A stretch of DNA of 64,000 bases from Amoebidium appalachense (taxonomy: Eukaryota > Ichthyosporea): contig CAVNZM010000017.1 of the NCBI GenBank assembly GCA_963693365.1, positions 1,302,001 to 1,366,000 on the forward strand, written 5' to 3'. The notes beneath the pieces were generated by a model. The model saw nothing but the letters and a program-made list of their open reading frames with translations. It was not told the DNA's origin and made no database searches. Positions 1 through 56,064 of the stretch are shown piece by piece. A program made the translations under genes and the position numbers. Numbering within the stretch: the stretch's first letter is position 1; each line of letters begins with the position of its first letter.

Positions 1-37
1 AGAGAGGGTTAGAAGATGGGGTGGTGGTGGTGTTTGG

Positions 38-103
<66 letters not shown>

Positions 104-1190
104 TACTCCTTTTTCAGTGATACTTTGTAGTAGACTTTCTGCTAAATTCGAACCCAGTTTGATTTGGTGCTATGTAAAGTTTTGTCTTTGTCCTTCCCGT
201 TCGGTTTTTCTCCTAACACGGTGACCATGGTGTATTTATATCCTGTAATTCTGATGTACATATATATATGTATAGCACCGGGGGCGCCGCAGTCTAGTGC
301 ACGTGTGTGACCGTGCTTGAAAACGCAGTAAGCCACACATGCACACGATGGGCAGTGCTCCCATCGATTTCCAAAGGATGTACAGTATAAAAACCGTATA
401 CTCAAGAGGGCTTTTTTTCTTCTTTTTTTCGGGTGGGTGGTTGCGTGAAAAGGGGAGGGGAGAGGGGGGGAGGGACGCGAGGGGGGGGGGGGAGGGGTAG
501 GGGGAGTGGAGAAAGAAGGAAAGGTTCACATACTTGTGGAAGAACAGTTTACATGCAATGCATGCACCCTTTTAAATGGTCACTATGTTCTTGTGTGACT
601 TTACGATCGCGAGACATCATTGCTTTGGTGATTGCATTGAATATAGTTGTTTATTACCAAGATGCCAGATCTAACTATGTTCCTTCAAAGGATATGAAGC
701 GTATATTGCATGCACCCAGTAGCGATTAAATAAACACATAAAACATATCATCGCGTTCAAGTACACAGGATACAATGATACCAAAAGAAAACAATTACAT
801 TTATTCATTCGGTATAGTAAAACGTATTCAAGTAATGTTAGGTTCTAGGTCAGCACGCACATACACAACCATTTCGATTTTTCTATATACGTGGGTGTGT
901 TACTAATTCTTGAATCTATACGTTGCATATACACACATGTGGAATAATGGGTATATATAGTATCCTAGTCGGCCCATTAATCTAGATGAAAGGTCGGAAT
1001 ATCATTCGATCCAAGATATATTGTAGAAATGATTTTGGCCATAACTGTATGGTTCATTTACGGATAAGGAGTAACTTTGGCCAATCGGCAAATAAACGGA
1101 ATGTGGCAAATAACTGAAATATTTTCATCGGCTATGATAGTGTATATAGAACACATGGTGGATACGGTCGTGGAGAGTGTGGATATCATA

Positions 1191-1230
<40 letters not shown>

Positions 1231-1286
1231 CTGTGCATGTGCGTGTGTGTGTGGAATAATAATTCCTCGAGTCAACCATATTGTTT
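1..1286. other. 3' flank of SCC2, no gene seen
   Basis: Holds a G48 tract (52-99), purine-rich stretches (about 430-500) and a (GT)n at 1190-1228. The 530-1180 part is unique AT-richer sequence. No convincing coding region or clear polyadenylation signal was identified. Confidence 0.6.
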
Positions 1287-43159
<41,873 letters not shown>

Positions 43160-43379
43160 GGTGAAAGCCGGAAGTGGTCGACCACAACACAACCGCCTGG
43201 TGTTCACAAGTTATGTTAGTGGGCTCCTTTTCTCCTTATTCAAATAAGAGAAAAGACCTGCAAGAACACAAGAGTGTGGCCCAACAGGTCAGCGCCCCTC
43301 CCCCCTTCATCCCCCCTCCCCCCCCCCCCCCCCCCCGAACCCTCCCCCTCCTTTTTTTTTCTTTTTCTTTTTTTTTTTT

Positions 43380-43389
<10 letters not shown>

Positions 43390-43448
<59 letters not shown>
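43390..43448. repeat. G59 tract
   Basis: One of the longest pure G runs here, joined to an upstream T tract. Comparable runs are at 52-99 and 9770-9825. Confidence 0.95.
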
Positions 43449-43449
<1 letters not shown>

Positions 43450-45033
43450 TAATGCATTTGTGTCATTGGGGCAGAGGTCGATGCTCAGGTATGGCAGGAC
43501 CTGTGCTCAACCTTAGTTCAAGCAAACTGCTTTCAAAATCACAGGAGCAATTGATTTCTCAATGTGTTGCTCAAAAAACGGGATGTTCTGTGCATAACAA
43601 TCACACTTTGTTTTGAGAATAGAAACTACGGGATTTTGAGTTGAGAACTTTTAACTCGGAAGGTATGGGTATGCTGTCTTATAGCGGCAAAGCCCAAATA
43701 AAAGGCTCGTCAAAAGTGGCAATTTCTTTAGTGTGAACAACAAGCTAACTAATGGAAACAAAGCAGCAACATTACTTCTCCTGTAGCCAAACAAGGGTCT
43801 GTGCCCAAAATGATGTGTTTTGTGTTGTGCTCTGTGACAAAGATGTGAGTAAAGAGCGGATTAGGGGTGCGGATTAGGGGTGATTAGGAGAGCGGATTAG
43901 GGGTGCACACATCAAGAAAACAGGCCAGTTGCAGAAATCATTTTCGTGTAAAAAATGTACGTTTTCCTCTTTCAGTATGCCATACAACTCTCCTCCCAGG
44001 TCTTGCTTCAATCCTCCCACAATTTTGTATGCATGCTCAATACTCCATCCTATGACTATTGAATGTGCCCCATCTATTCAAAACAGAGTGCTAGATTTAG
44101 ACTTTCACACCTACTCAAACTTAACATACCTGCTGGTGATTTACGCTGGTCTGGAAGCAGCCTTCTGCTTGGCTATTTCGATGCTTTCATAGCATCCACT
44201 GAGCCACCACACCTACTAATGCAAATGTGATGTCTGTGTCGTTCTCTGACACGGCTAAATATATAGCTCGTAATTGGGTGGACTTGAGGGTGGGTAGAAA
44301 GAGAAAGGTTCACCAAAAAAGATCCTTTGTTGCTATAATGATTGAATAGCAGCTAAAAAATGGCATTTCTACTCTTCTACTCCTTCTTTTCAATGTTGTC
44401 AACCATGTCTCCCACTATGCTGTCCTTCTTTTTCGTGCTGCATAGCATATATCTAAAGAAAAGACGCCATCTCGCAGCGATGTGAGTGCTCCTGCCTATA
44501 CTTGGGCTACTTCTGCCAAACCTATAAGCCACCCTACTTAAAAGGTTTCATGGGGAAACCCTAATCGTCACCGGAACACTACAATACGTTCAAGTCTGGG
44601 CTCCGACAAAGTAATATTAGCGCGCCTTCAGTTTGCGTTTTGTGATGAAGCACTACCGCACCCAAATTTTCGCGCGCTTTTTGATGCTGATATCGCCCAA
44701 ACTTGCGCAAGTGATTTATGACGTCATCCTACACTCCAGCTCGCGACACCGTTTTCAGAGGGCCGTGCCGCAAACCAAGGCCCACTTGTAGTCTCCCCCG
44801 GGCCAGCCGTCGTAGTCGGAGTCGTATTCTCCGAGGCTTTGTACCCGCTGGCTTACGTAAGTGGCCGGGGGGGGCTACGACGCTGCGGGACAAGCTTATG
44901 TTAGAAAGCCGCAGGGAGACAGCACATGTGTCAAGTACTAGTTAAGACCTTATTGAGATTTTTTATATTTAAATTGGCGACGTCCAGTGGCAGAGAGGGA
45001 GGGGGGTGGGGGGAGGGGGTGGAGGGGGGAAGT

Positions 45034-45064
<31 letters not shown>

Positions 45065-45092
45065 GGGGGGGAGGGGTCCCCGGGAATTCGAA

Positions 45093-45123
<31 letters not shown>

Positions 45124-45415
45124 CTTTTGACTGGACTGTTCTGGAAGTTTACCAGGGTACTTGATGCATTGTTTTTTGCAGGAGACTCTAATTATCTCAA
45201 AGATTGGCAAAGGTTATGTAGGGCTACTGGATGATATCATCATGAACAGTTGCAACCTATGATGATATGGCCACATATTATATCTGATTCATGATATGCA
45301 TACGGTAAACCGTTCATTATCAAAGGGGCCTGAAACGTAACAAACTGAATGATTATGTGCATCATGTGTGCATGTATGTGTAACGGTCTGTATGTCACTG
45401 CGGTGTGTGTCAGAG

Positions 45416-45670
<255 letters not shown>

Positions 45671-46544
45671 TGTCACGGTGTGTCACGGTGTATATGTGTG
45701 TGGGTGTGGACTGATGATGATCAAGAAAGGACTCGAATTGTACTACTGAGAAATTGAGCAGTTGGCAAGCTTATCATAGTATGAAGTAGGAAAAACTATG
45801 CAAGATCATTCATTGGTCCCTTGAATCTTAACATCGGCCAACCCTTCTTATGTCGCCCCCGAGGCTCTCCTTTTTTTTTTTTTTTTTGGTTTCTTGATAT
45901 TAATGTTGTAGAATGCCATTGTAATTACTTCCGAGGACTCGTCGGACCGGTGATCATAGTACTGGATATTGACTACTGCAGAAAAGTTTCCGGGTTGCAC
46001 AAGTTCAGGTGTTTTCAAGGTCCCCTCCGGAAAACGACACGGGCACCGTCCACAAACATGAATCCCCCAAAAGATGGTCGTGTTGGGGGGACGCGGCCCT
46101 GATCCCGCTCACGGATATTGCCCGCAGGGAGGGGGCCGGGGGGAGAAAGGGTGCCCCGGGGGGGGGATGGTGCGGGGGGGGGGGAGGGGGGGGGGGGGGG
46201 AGGGATGTTTTTGCGGAAAGCAGATGCCCATGGCCAGGCAGGGTGCACCTTGTGCATGCATAGCCCCGGGAAGAGGGGGGGGAGGGTAGGGGGGGGGGGG
46301 GGGGGGGGGGGGGGAGGTTGCTTAGAAGCACAGAAGCTTCGAAGGGAGTCGGGCCATTGGGGGAGGGGGGGGTGAGGGGGGGGTGAGGGGGAGGGGGGGT
46401 TGCCAAGTTCCAGGGTAGGGACTTTTTTTTGTTGGGGGGGGGGGGGGGGGGGGATGTGGGGAGGGCGAGGAGGGCAGAGAGGGGGGAAGAAGGATGGAGG
46501 ATGGGGGGAGGAGGGGGGGAGGAAAGGGGGAAGGCGGGCCGGGG

Positions 46545-46623
<79 letters not shown>

Positions 46624-47296
46624 CGCGGGGGGGGAGGGTATAGATTTTGGAGACTCAGATCCAACCGTTCGTTATCCGCATACCGATAAAGTGACCACCC
46701 GAGTATGTCCTTGGCAAGGTTAAGAAAACGGGCACTCGGTGTGCGTTCTCACTGGCACCAATTCAGAATTTCTACTAATTCTGGCCCTAAGGTATCACAG
46801 TGTGTCGGACTCGCACCGTAGGTACCGGTGGCGGCAGTATACATAATGGACTCCAGCCATTGCTGCTACAGCATTGCGGCGGTGATTCAAGCGTGCTGGG
46901 GGACGGGAAAGCTGTACATAGTAGTCCGACACTTTTGGCCTGTCAGGTGAGTGTAGGTTGCCAGCCTACTGTGGTGGTTACTCTTAATTCATTTCAAAGT
47001 TTTGAAAACATGTCTATAATCATGACATGGCCATTGGGCCACCTAGCCAACCACTGGAGCCGGATTGACATCCCACGGGGAGGGGGGGGGGGGGGGGGGG
47101 GGGGGGGATTTTTTAATCATTAAATGTGATCGCCTTGCCGGAGCCTCTAGCATGTGACGGTCACAAACAACGGTTCCCGGCGCATGCATCATTACATTGG
47201 CTATCGATGATCCATACTATACATATGATGGCATGGGCCTACTGTACACGCCTGTATGCACACCACACATAATCTCACGGAATTTACTAGGAGTAA

Positions 47297-47327
<31 letters not shown>

Positions 47328-47398
47328 AGGGGGGGGGGGGAGGGGGGGGGGGGGGAAGGGGAGCAAGCCTGGGGGGGGGGGGGGGGGGGGGAGGGGGG

Positions 47399-47540
47399 GT
47401 TGTAGCCTTATCATTGTTTTTCACAGTTTTTCTAAGGCTTTTTCCGTTGGGGGCGCGGGGGGGGGGGGGGGGGGGGGGGGGGGGTTGTAGCGTGTCATTG
47501 TTTTTCGGAGTTTTTCTAAGGCTTTTTCCGTTGGGCGGGG
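47399..47540. repeat. Tandem duplication separated by a G tract
   Basis: TTGTAGC..TATCATTGTTTTT, then GTTTTTCTAAGGC and TTTTTCCGTTGGG, occurs at 47399-47452 and 47484-47536 with a G tract between. Confidence 0.8.
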
Positions 47541-47784
47541 GAGCCTCAGGGGGAGGGGGTGGGGGGGGAGAATCCATCACCAACAGTAGCAGGTGCGTCC
47601 GTCCAACCTCGGGAAGGGGGGAACCCTGCAAACCCACCCATCCATCCGGCTGCTATCGGATATCATGACTCGAGACTCTGCGCAGTGATTATTTGGCAGC
47701 AGTTAACTAACCAATCCCAACACGTAAACGAAAAAGCCTAGCTGAGTATTTCATACTATGTGACTCGGATCCACCATAGTACTC

Positions 47785-47935
47785 AGGCACTCTCTCTCCC
47801 CATCTCTCTTTCCCCCACCTCCCCCCTCTTCTCCTCTCAGCGCCCCCCCCCCCCCCCCCCCCCCCCCCACCTCCCCCCTCTTCTCCTCTCAGCGCCTCCC
47901 CCTCTCCGCCCCCCCCCCTCTCCCTCTCTCCTTCT

Positions 47936-47977
<42 letters not shown>

Positions 47978-48098
47978 AGATATAGTATATCTCTCTTACC
48001 CCCTCCCCCCCCCCCCACACACACACACAACCTCTCTCCGCCCCGGAGCCCCCACTCGTTCTCGCCCCCCTCTCTCCGAGTCTCACACACACTTTCTC

Positions 48099-48132
<34 letters not shown>

Positions 48133-48252
48133 TCTCTCTCTCTCTCTCTTTCTCTTTCTCTCTGAGACTCTCTCTCTCTCCCTCTCTCTCTCCGGACCCT
48201 CTCCCTTTCTCTGTCTCCTCTCTCTCTCCCCCCTCCATCTCTCTCTCCCCCC

Positions 48253-48333
<81 letters not shown>

Positions 48334-48670
48334 AGGTTTCTCTCTGCCAGAGAGTCTCTCTCTCGGAGGCTCTTCTCTCTCTCTCTTTCAGTCTCTCTCT
48401 CAGTCTCTCTCTCTCTCTCTCTCTTTCGTCTCGCTCTCGAGTCCCTCTCTCTAGTGTGTATGTCTCCCCCCCCCCCCCCCCCACTCTCTCTCTCTCGAGT
48501 TCCCCGGTCCCCCCCCCCCTCCCCCCGCCCCTGAACTCCCCCCCCTTTCTCCCTCCCCCTCCTCCCCCCACGCTCTCACATCGTGGCTTGTCTCCTTCCC
48601 GGGGCCTCTTCCCATCTCAGTGCTCCGTTTCCTTCACGGTGAATATGTGGGGTCTCGGTATTAGTGTTGG

Positions 48671-48702
<32 letters not shown>

Positions 48703-48711
48703 GGCGTCCAC

Positions 48712-48783
<72 letters not shown>

Positions 48784-49018
48784 GTTGGGTGGCCGAGGCC
48801 CGTGGGTGGGAGGGTGGAAGTGGACAGGGAGTCTTCGCATTTCGGGAAAAAAATGAAATGAAAAGGATAACCAGTGTCAAAGTTTCAAATGCATATGATA
48901 TGGGCCCTCTCTCTCTCTCTCTCTCTCCCTCTCTCCCTCTCTCTCCCTCTCTCCCTCTCTCTCCCTCTCTCCCTCTCTCCCTCTCTCCCTCTCTCCCTCT
49001 CTCCCTCTCTCCCTCTCT

Positions 49019-49085
<67 letters not shown>

Positions 49086-49140
49086 TCCCTCTCCCTCTCC
49101 CTCTCCCTCTCCCCCCCCCCCTCCCCCCCCTCTCTCTCAT
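47785..49140. repeat. Pyrimidine region: (CT)n, C tracts and (GT)n
   Basis: Mostly CT repeats (48262-48330 and 49021-49080 are the purest), C tracts and one GT array (48716-48781). Short unique islands at 48590-48660 and 48785-48900 show no gene. Confidence 0.9.
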
Positions 49141-49216
49141 ATATATATTGGTTCACTGACGGTCATGGTGGATCACCCTGCCGCGATCCTCCTGCCCTCT
49201 ACCCCTTCCCCCTCCC

Positions 49217-49425
<209 letters not shown>

Positions 49426-49688
49426 ATGACCTGTGCACACATATGCATTGAAACACGTGTGCACACATTAATATTGTGACACACCCATCTGATACACACA
49501 GTATGAAACTCTACGAATGCATTACAATTATGTCACAACTTGAGGCGTTGACTATCATGTACGTTGGATCTCTCGTTGCGATATATCTCTTCGTGCCTCT
49601 CTCGTTGCATGTCCGATGGCATCATAAAAAATCTAAAAATTTGATCATTGTTGCTGAACTTTAGCCTCTCTCTTGCATGGGTCAACAT

Positions 49689-50287
49689 CAGGGATGTGTC
49701 GGTTTGGGTCGACCCGAGAACCAACCCGGCCCACCCAACCCCGACCCGGGGCATTTTTGCTCAAACCCGGTCGGCTTTATGACCCGGCGGGTCAGACCCG
49801 AACCCAGAGTCGTTCGATGACTCTGACCCGGTCAGTTTCCGCCGGGTCTGGGTAAAGCATGATATATTAACCATAATAAGTAGTAAAATTGGATTGATAA
49901 TTGGTTTTCAGGGATTGCACAGTGAACCAATAACAATACAGTATTTTATTCATGTCCATATATGGTAGTATAAACATTGCCGAGGCATAGTTAGCTACAG
50001 TAGTGGAGTACTGAGGCTAGGCTAGCGCTTTAATATAAAAAGAAAAAGAAAAAGAAAAAGAAAAAAGAGAGAGACAAACGTGACTGCCGTGCACGTTACG
50101 TTGTGTTTGCTTTAGTCACCACAACCAAGCTCTATATAATCAAGTAAGCCGCAAGCACACGAGCACTGTCTGTTCACATTCGGACAACATGCGTGGACCT
50201 CGAACGCAGCTGTCAAGTATTCACCACCATGTATGACACACCCACACACACCCCTCACGTACATGCATGTGCACACACAGCACGCGT

Positions 50288-50328
<41 letters not shown>

Positions 50329-50381
50329 CGTGAGCACATGTGCACACACAGCACGCAAGCATATCACACACACACACAAGT

Positions 50382-50417
<36 letters not shown>

Positions 50418-50653
50418 ATACATGTCACACACGTATATGGCCAGTTCGGGCGAACACCCCGGAGGTTTTCGCATTTGGTAACCCGCAGGTCAACCCCGGA
50501 TCACAAGCGTCCAAGACCCGAGAACCAACCCGGTCCGGACCGAAAAAAAAAAAAACGACACGGCCCGAGATCCACCCGGCCTTTGCGTAAACCCGCCCGA
50601 GACCCACCCGGCCAGTGACCGACACATCCGGGTGACATTGTGCCGGATCCCTG
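49689..50653. mobile_element. Non-autonomous hAT-type element, 965 bp
   Basis: The ends are CAGGGATGTG and GATCCCTG (7-bp perfect terminal inverted repeat). They are flanked by a perfect 8-bp direct repeat, GTCAACAT, at 49681-49688 and 50654-50661. The sub-terminal regions are crowded with ACCCGG/CCGGGT motifs and both hold GGATGTGTCGGT in inverted orientation. An 8-bp target duplication and CAGGG ends are typical of hAT elements. The interior holds (CA)n arrays and an AAAAAG repeat but no transposase. Confidence 0.85.
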
Positions 50654-50661
50654 GTCAACAT

Positions 50662-51604
50662 GTTGCGCCCATGGACGTCCGTCCGTCCGTGCACGTGACC
50701 ATTTCCGCGGTAAATTTGAAGCACCAATCGGAATTGCCGCCTGCGTACAAGTGCAACGCCTCATTTCATGATCCCGTCTGATCGATACGTGCCTGTCCTA
50801 CCCCCTAAGGATTCGAGGAAGTGTTTTAGATAGTTGCCTTCGCTTAAATAAAGCACATTGCATGTGCACACATTTGAAAAAAGTGAGAAAACTCGTTTTT
50901 ATTACCATAATGTTACCTAAAAGTAGAACAAACAATTTTATTACCAATTACCCAGAGAAGGTCCCAAAAATGTTAATCTCACGCATTTTGATAAAGCATT
51001 GAATTTACATTGTACTGCAATGCGCCCCGCAATAACAAAGTTAGGGGATGGGAGCTGGGACTGGGAGTGCCCCAGCCAATAAAACGCCACCGTCGACCCA
51101 CGTTCAGCTGCGACGATGCAATTTTGCGAATCTCACTTCGCGAAGTTTAGAGAACACTTGCGTAAACATGTTCGCAATAATGGGGGTATCCGCTGACCGT
51201 TTGACACTGTCTGAGATTCACTCATTTGTGTTTCACTGTATATGAAAAATTATCGAAATGAAACTCGCTATGTACTGTATGGATATTTGGCTGAATTCAG
51301 TTGAAGCCAATCGTGTTCAGGTTGCGGTCGTTGCCAGATAAACATGGCATACGGTACATACCGCCCGTGCCGGGGGCCGTGTGGCGGGTACATATATGAC
51401 CGCTCAGGTATAAAGTTTACATCCTTCTGGAGTCATATGCGATACGTGGAAGCGCTATAATGTGCACTTCTGCCATATAGGCTTTTGTCCTGTTTCTTGA
51501 CGAAACATCTGTTATTGATGAAAATTCCCGTTATTTGGAGGACCCTGTCTCTGCCATGCGTATACATTTATATGCACGGCGTTGCACGCACTCCCAAACT
51601 TGAG
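50662..51604. other. Spacer upstream of the PiT gene
   Basis: Unique sequence without large arrays. It has one more CCAAT (about 51072) and no convincing ORF. It probably holds distal promoter sequence. Confidence 0.5.
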
Positions 51605-51647
51605 TGGTGCGCAGGCGTCCAATAGAATCGACAGATGACCCCACGTG
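51605..51647 (+). promoter_or_regulatory. 43-bp promoter module, copy 1 (intact PiT gene)
   Basis: TGGTGCGC, six bases, CCAATAG, two bases and TCG, eight bases, CCCCACGTG. It ends 303 bp before the ATG. CCAAT is the NF-Y/HAP site type. CACGTG is a bHLH E-box; in yeasts the Pho4 factor uses it at phosphate genes. That link is only suggestive here. Confidence 0.75.
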
Positions 51648-51839
51648 CCCCCTACCTATAGAGGGATGGTTTGGCTACGCCTCCATCCATGTCCTAAAAA
51701 CCACAGAAGATAAAGTAATAAGTAATATGATTAAACATTTAATGCATGTTTCGGTTCTGTTACGGTTTTGAAAGAAAACTAGAAAGAGATGTATGCGCTT
51801 TGCATTTTGTTATTGCCATTGCAGAAGTGTGCGGAACGT

Positions 51840-51883
51840 CCAATCAGCGTTCGCCTACACATGCTTTCAGCAGTTATATAAAG
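51840..51883 (+). promoter_or_regulatory. CCAAT box and TATA box of the PiT gene
   Basis: CCAATCAG at 51840 and TATATAAAG at 51875-51883, the latter 68 bp before the ATG. The pseudogene has comparable ATTGG (58506) and TATATATA (about 58432) elements. Confidence 0.65.
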
Positions 51884-51950
51884 CGCCTCACACGCACAGA
51901 TCACTCAGTTCCCACTTCCAAGTCGCGTGTGTGCGTACACAACAGGGAAA

Positions 51951-53712
51951 ATGGTCTCCGGAACGGTGGTGATGGCGCCGAATTCCTTGCAATGGATTTT
52001 CGTGCTGTCCATGATTGTGTCGTTCTTTGACGCCTTCTCCATTGGCGCCAACGACGTCGCAAACTCGTTCGCTACGGCTGTGGGTGCCGGTACACTCTCG
52101 CTCAAGCAGGCCTGCTGCATTGCCCTGTTCACCGAGTTCTTGGGCGCCGTGGCCCTCGGCAGCAACACGGCCAAGACCATTGCCGGTGACATCATCTCCA
52201 TCAAGCTGTACAATGGCCGCCCCGACCTGCTGATGGTGAGTGCACCTGTCCTCTGTGGCCATGCTTTCTATCGTGCCCCATCGTTCTGCGAATCTTTCTC
52301 CTTTTGACCCGTTGCTTTTGCAACCTATCTACCTACTAGTGCTGATACATTAAATGCAAGTGCAACAGTTGCTGACCTCTCCTCCCCTCCAGTTCTCGAT
52401 GATGTGCGCCATGATCGGCAGCACCTCGTGGGTCATCATGGCCACCCGCATGGCCATGCCCGTCTCCACCACCCACTCCATTGTCGGTGCCGTTCTGGGC
52501 GTGGGTGTGTCTGCCTTCGGCCTTGGCGTCGTGGACTGGGGCTATGACAAGCTGGGCAAGATTCTCATCTCGTTTGCCATCTCCCCAGCCATTGCTGGTG
52601 CCTTTGCGTCCATCATTTTCCTCATCACCAAGTACGGTGTGCTGCATGCTCCCAATGCCTTTGAGCGCGCCCTGTGGACCTGCCCCATCTATGGTGCCGC
52701 CACCAGCGCCCTCGTCATGGCCTTCTGGGTCAAGAAGGGTACCCCCTCGCTCAAGCTCGACCAGAAGCCCATCGGCATTCAGCTGGCCATCATTCTCGGC
52801 ACCACTGCCGTGGTGACCCTCTTGTGCATCTTCGTGGTGGTCCCCTACTTCCGCAAACGTGCTGTCCGCATTGAGCAGGAGGAGGCCGAGAAGGCCGAGC
52901 GCCAGGCTCAGGCTGCTGCCGCTGCTGCTGCGGGTGTCGCTGACGGGAAGGGCAAGGATGATACTATTGGTGAGTCGATGGCCATTGATGTGAATGGTAG
53001 CTCCAGTGGGGAGGAGCAGGCGCCTGCCTTCAGCAACGACAAGGCCGGGTTCCTCAAGCACTGGGCAAACAAGACCATCCTCAGCGGTGTCAACAAGGAG
53101 GTGGCCCACTACAAGACCGAGGGCAAGGGCAACATGGTGGACATGACCGACGCCCACGCCCGCGCCACCAAGTACGACCCCAAGGCCGAGAATGTGTTCA
53201 AGTTCGTGCAGGTCTTCACGTCTTCCATGGCCTCCTTTGCCCACGGTGCCAACGATGTCGGTAACGCCATTGCCCCCCTGGCCACCGTCTACTACATTTA
53301 CAAGAACGGCATTGTGCCTGCCGGTGCCGTTCCCGTGCAAACCTGGATGCTTGCCTATGGTGGTGCCGGTATCAACCTCGGTCTCCTGCTGTACGGCTAC
53401 CACATCATGCGCTCGCTCGGCAACAACATCACCTACCACTCGCCCTCGCGTGGGTTTGCCATGGAGCTGGGTGCGTCTGTCACGGTGCTGACTGCGGCCT
53501 ACAACGGTCTGCCCGTGTCGTCGACCCACTGCATTGCCGGGGCCACGGCGGCGGTTGGTTTGTGCAACGGCGATGCCAAGGCCATTAACTGGAGAATGGT
53601 GGCCGTGTGTATTTTCGGCTGGCTGCTCACCCTGCCCCTTGCCGGTACCATTGCTGGTTTGATTGTTGCCTTCGGCGCAAACGCACCAAACTTCAACCCT
53701 GGCTTCCCATAA
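51951..53712 (+). CDS. Pho4/PiT family (SLC20-like) phosphate transporter, two exons
   Basis: Integral membrane inorganic-phosphate transporter, by family a Na+- or H+-coupled symporter. Exon 1 is 51951-52235, the intron 52236-52392 (GTGAGT ... CCAG), exon 2 52393-53712; 534 residues. Both PiT signatures are present: GANDVANSFATAVGAG near residue 30, and FAHGANDVGNAIAPL in the second half, each holding the conserved Asp. Hydrophobic helices flank a central cytoplasmic loop with an EEAEKAERQAQ stretch and an alanine run. The C-terminus (VSSTHCIAGATAAVG ... LIVAFGANAPNF) is typical. The start ATG at 51951 is preceded by a TATA box and CCAAT box, and the reading is GC-rich and uninterrupted. The decayed paralogue at 57125-58350 faces it tail to tail. 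Confidence 0.95.
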
Positions 53713-54590
53713 TTTATAAAAATCTAAGATATGCCCGAAGTGGCGGCTTTAGATGTTGTACATATATGATATGACGGGCTTGGTAGGTAACATCCGTAAG
53801 TACTACGTAGTTTCTGATTTAATTCTGCTGGAGATTAATTTTCTATATGCGAACAGAGTAGTTCGTGCTGTATCTGCCTGACTGGCTCAGGTATAACTTA
53901 TAACTTGGATGATGAAATAGTGATGGCCAATTAATACACAGTGAACCTTCAATCATACGACTGGCACTTTTTGTGTGGTTCCTGCCTTGCCTACTTCAAC
54001 CAAACTCCGGCTCTGTTTAAGATGCACATATACTGCTACCCACACACGAGGACACGCCCCTACATTGCATTCCCCGTCACACATACAGAGGAAATCATTA
54101 AAATAGCACGTACAGAAACACAGTGATGTACACGGATATGCATGCACTGACCACACCACACAACAGGAACTATGTGCGCGCACACATACACGAACACACA
54201 CGCACACGCATTCACGAAAGAAACATCGTCGGCGCGCACACATATACAAGCACATTCACGTACGACGTGCACGCACACACGTGTATGATGCGCTCAGCCC
54301 CCCCCCCCCCCCCCCTCCCTCCCCCTCCCCCCCCCTCCCCCCCCCTCCACCACCACCAAAAAAAAAAAAAAAAAAAACACTCCAATTGCCCCAAAAACTA
54401 TTCTCCTCCTCCCCCCCCCCCCCCCCCTCCCGCCCCACCTCTCTGTCGGCTCCCTCCTGCACAACTCTGTGCAATCCTCGCCTTCCCAAGTTAGCTCTCC
54501 ATGTGGATTCTCTGTCTCGATCAATATGTCCACATTTGAGTGGGTGTGTGTGGGTGTGTGGGCGTGGGTGTGTGTATACATCATTGTGTG

Positions 54591-54685
<95 letters not shown>

Positions 54686-55656
54686 CACGTGCACTAGAAA
54701 ACCAAAACCCAACCCCAAGTTAGGGCCCAGTGGTAATCAACCATATAAAGGTATTTGGAAACCCCAAACAAAACAACAACTTAAACCGAAAACTTTGAAA
54801 CATAGGATCACATCTAATTGACAAAACAAAACAAAGCAAGAGCACATGTACACTGAGCATGTGAGATTTTGGGCCCAATCGGCACGTATTCAAGGTAACG
54901 GAAACAGCCGATATGTGCATGAACATTATCATTTTATGAATCATAAAATTATAATGCAAATTAAGTCCTGCCCACGTTCTGGCCAGTGTATACACGGCAT
55001 AGCAGGTATCACGCAGTGCACGGCCACAAAGCGTATCCTAATCCCCTCCGCCTCCCCCCCCCCCCCCTCCCCCCCCCCCCCCCCCTTTCCCCGCCCCCTC
55101 CCCTCCTCCCCGTGACTGAAAAGAAGAGAGAGAGAAAAAAAAACAAAAAAAAAACAAAAACAAACACACATGCACCTGCCCTACCCTAGAAAACGTTCCC
55201 ACGGAACAGGGGGCTCCATTACCGGGTGTGTGTGCGCGCGTGTGTGTGTGTGTGGGGGGGGGGGGAGGGGGGAGGGGGGGAGGGGGGGGGGGGGGGGTTA
55301 AAAATGAGATAACGAACCCTTAACGGGCGAGGAACCTTAGGATTCTAGAACCTACCTCGGGGACCCGTTCTACCTCTTGTCTCAAAACTTTGTTACCCTT
55401 GTACGCCTAGCCACGGCGTCACACCTCACAATCACTATCAATTTTCCTTTCCGATGAAGTTCAACGGATGGCCAGTGAGTTTATTTTCAATATAAATGAC
55501 CATCAATGCTGCCCTTTGCAGCATTTCAGCTTTGGGCTGTTTGGAATGCTTTACTTAGAAGCTTAAGGGGCCCGAGAAAGATGTTGGGGGAGAAGGGGGG
55601 GGGGGGGGGGGGGGGGGGGTTGCAGTAGACAATGGCGATGATTCTCTGGCCCTGGG

Positions 55657-55696
<40 letters not shown>

Positions 55697-56000
55697 AGGA
55701 AGAGGGAGGGGGGGGAGGGGGGGGGGGGGAGTCATACCCACCGGCTCACGAGGGTGGTAGGTTTCCCGTGGCACCTCCCCACCTCCCCAACTTAGCAACG
55801 TTACACAAATTTCTTTTTGCATCGGCTATGATGCAGATTCGACAGGCTCACACATGAATGATGTCGACATTGTGATGTAAATGGTTCTGGCAGTGCCAAT
55901 CATCGTGAGATTGCTTCCCCCCCCCCCCCCCCCCCCCCCCCCCCCACCCACCCAACCCACCCACCCCGGCCACGGCGCAAACTAGGCATTGTGGTTGTGT

Positions 56001-56064
<64 letters not shown>

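Noticed and set aside
46796-46945. Possible short element with GTGTCGGACT inverted repeats
   Set aside because: About ten matching bases only and no target duplication; could be chance.
52336-53529. A 397-codon open frame antisense to the PiT gene
   Set aside because: It mirrors GC-rich codons of the transporter; no family resemblance, and the sense strand has both PiT signatures.
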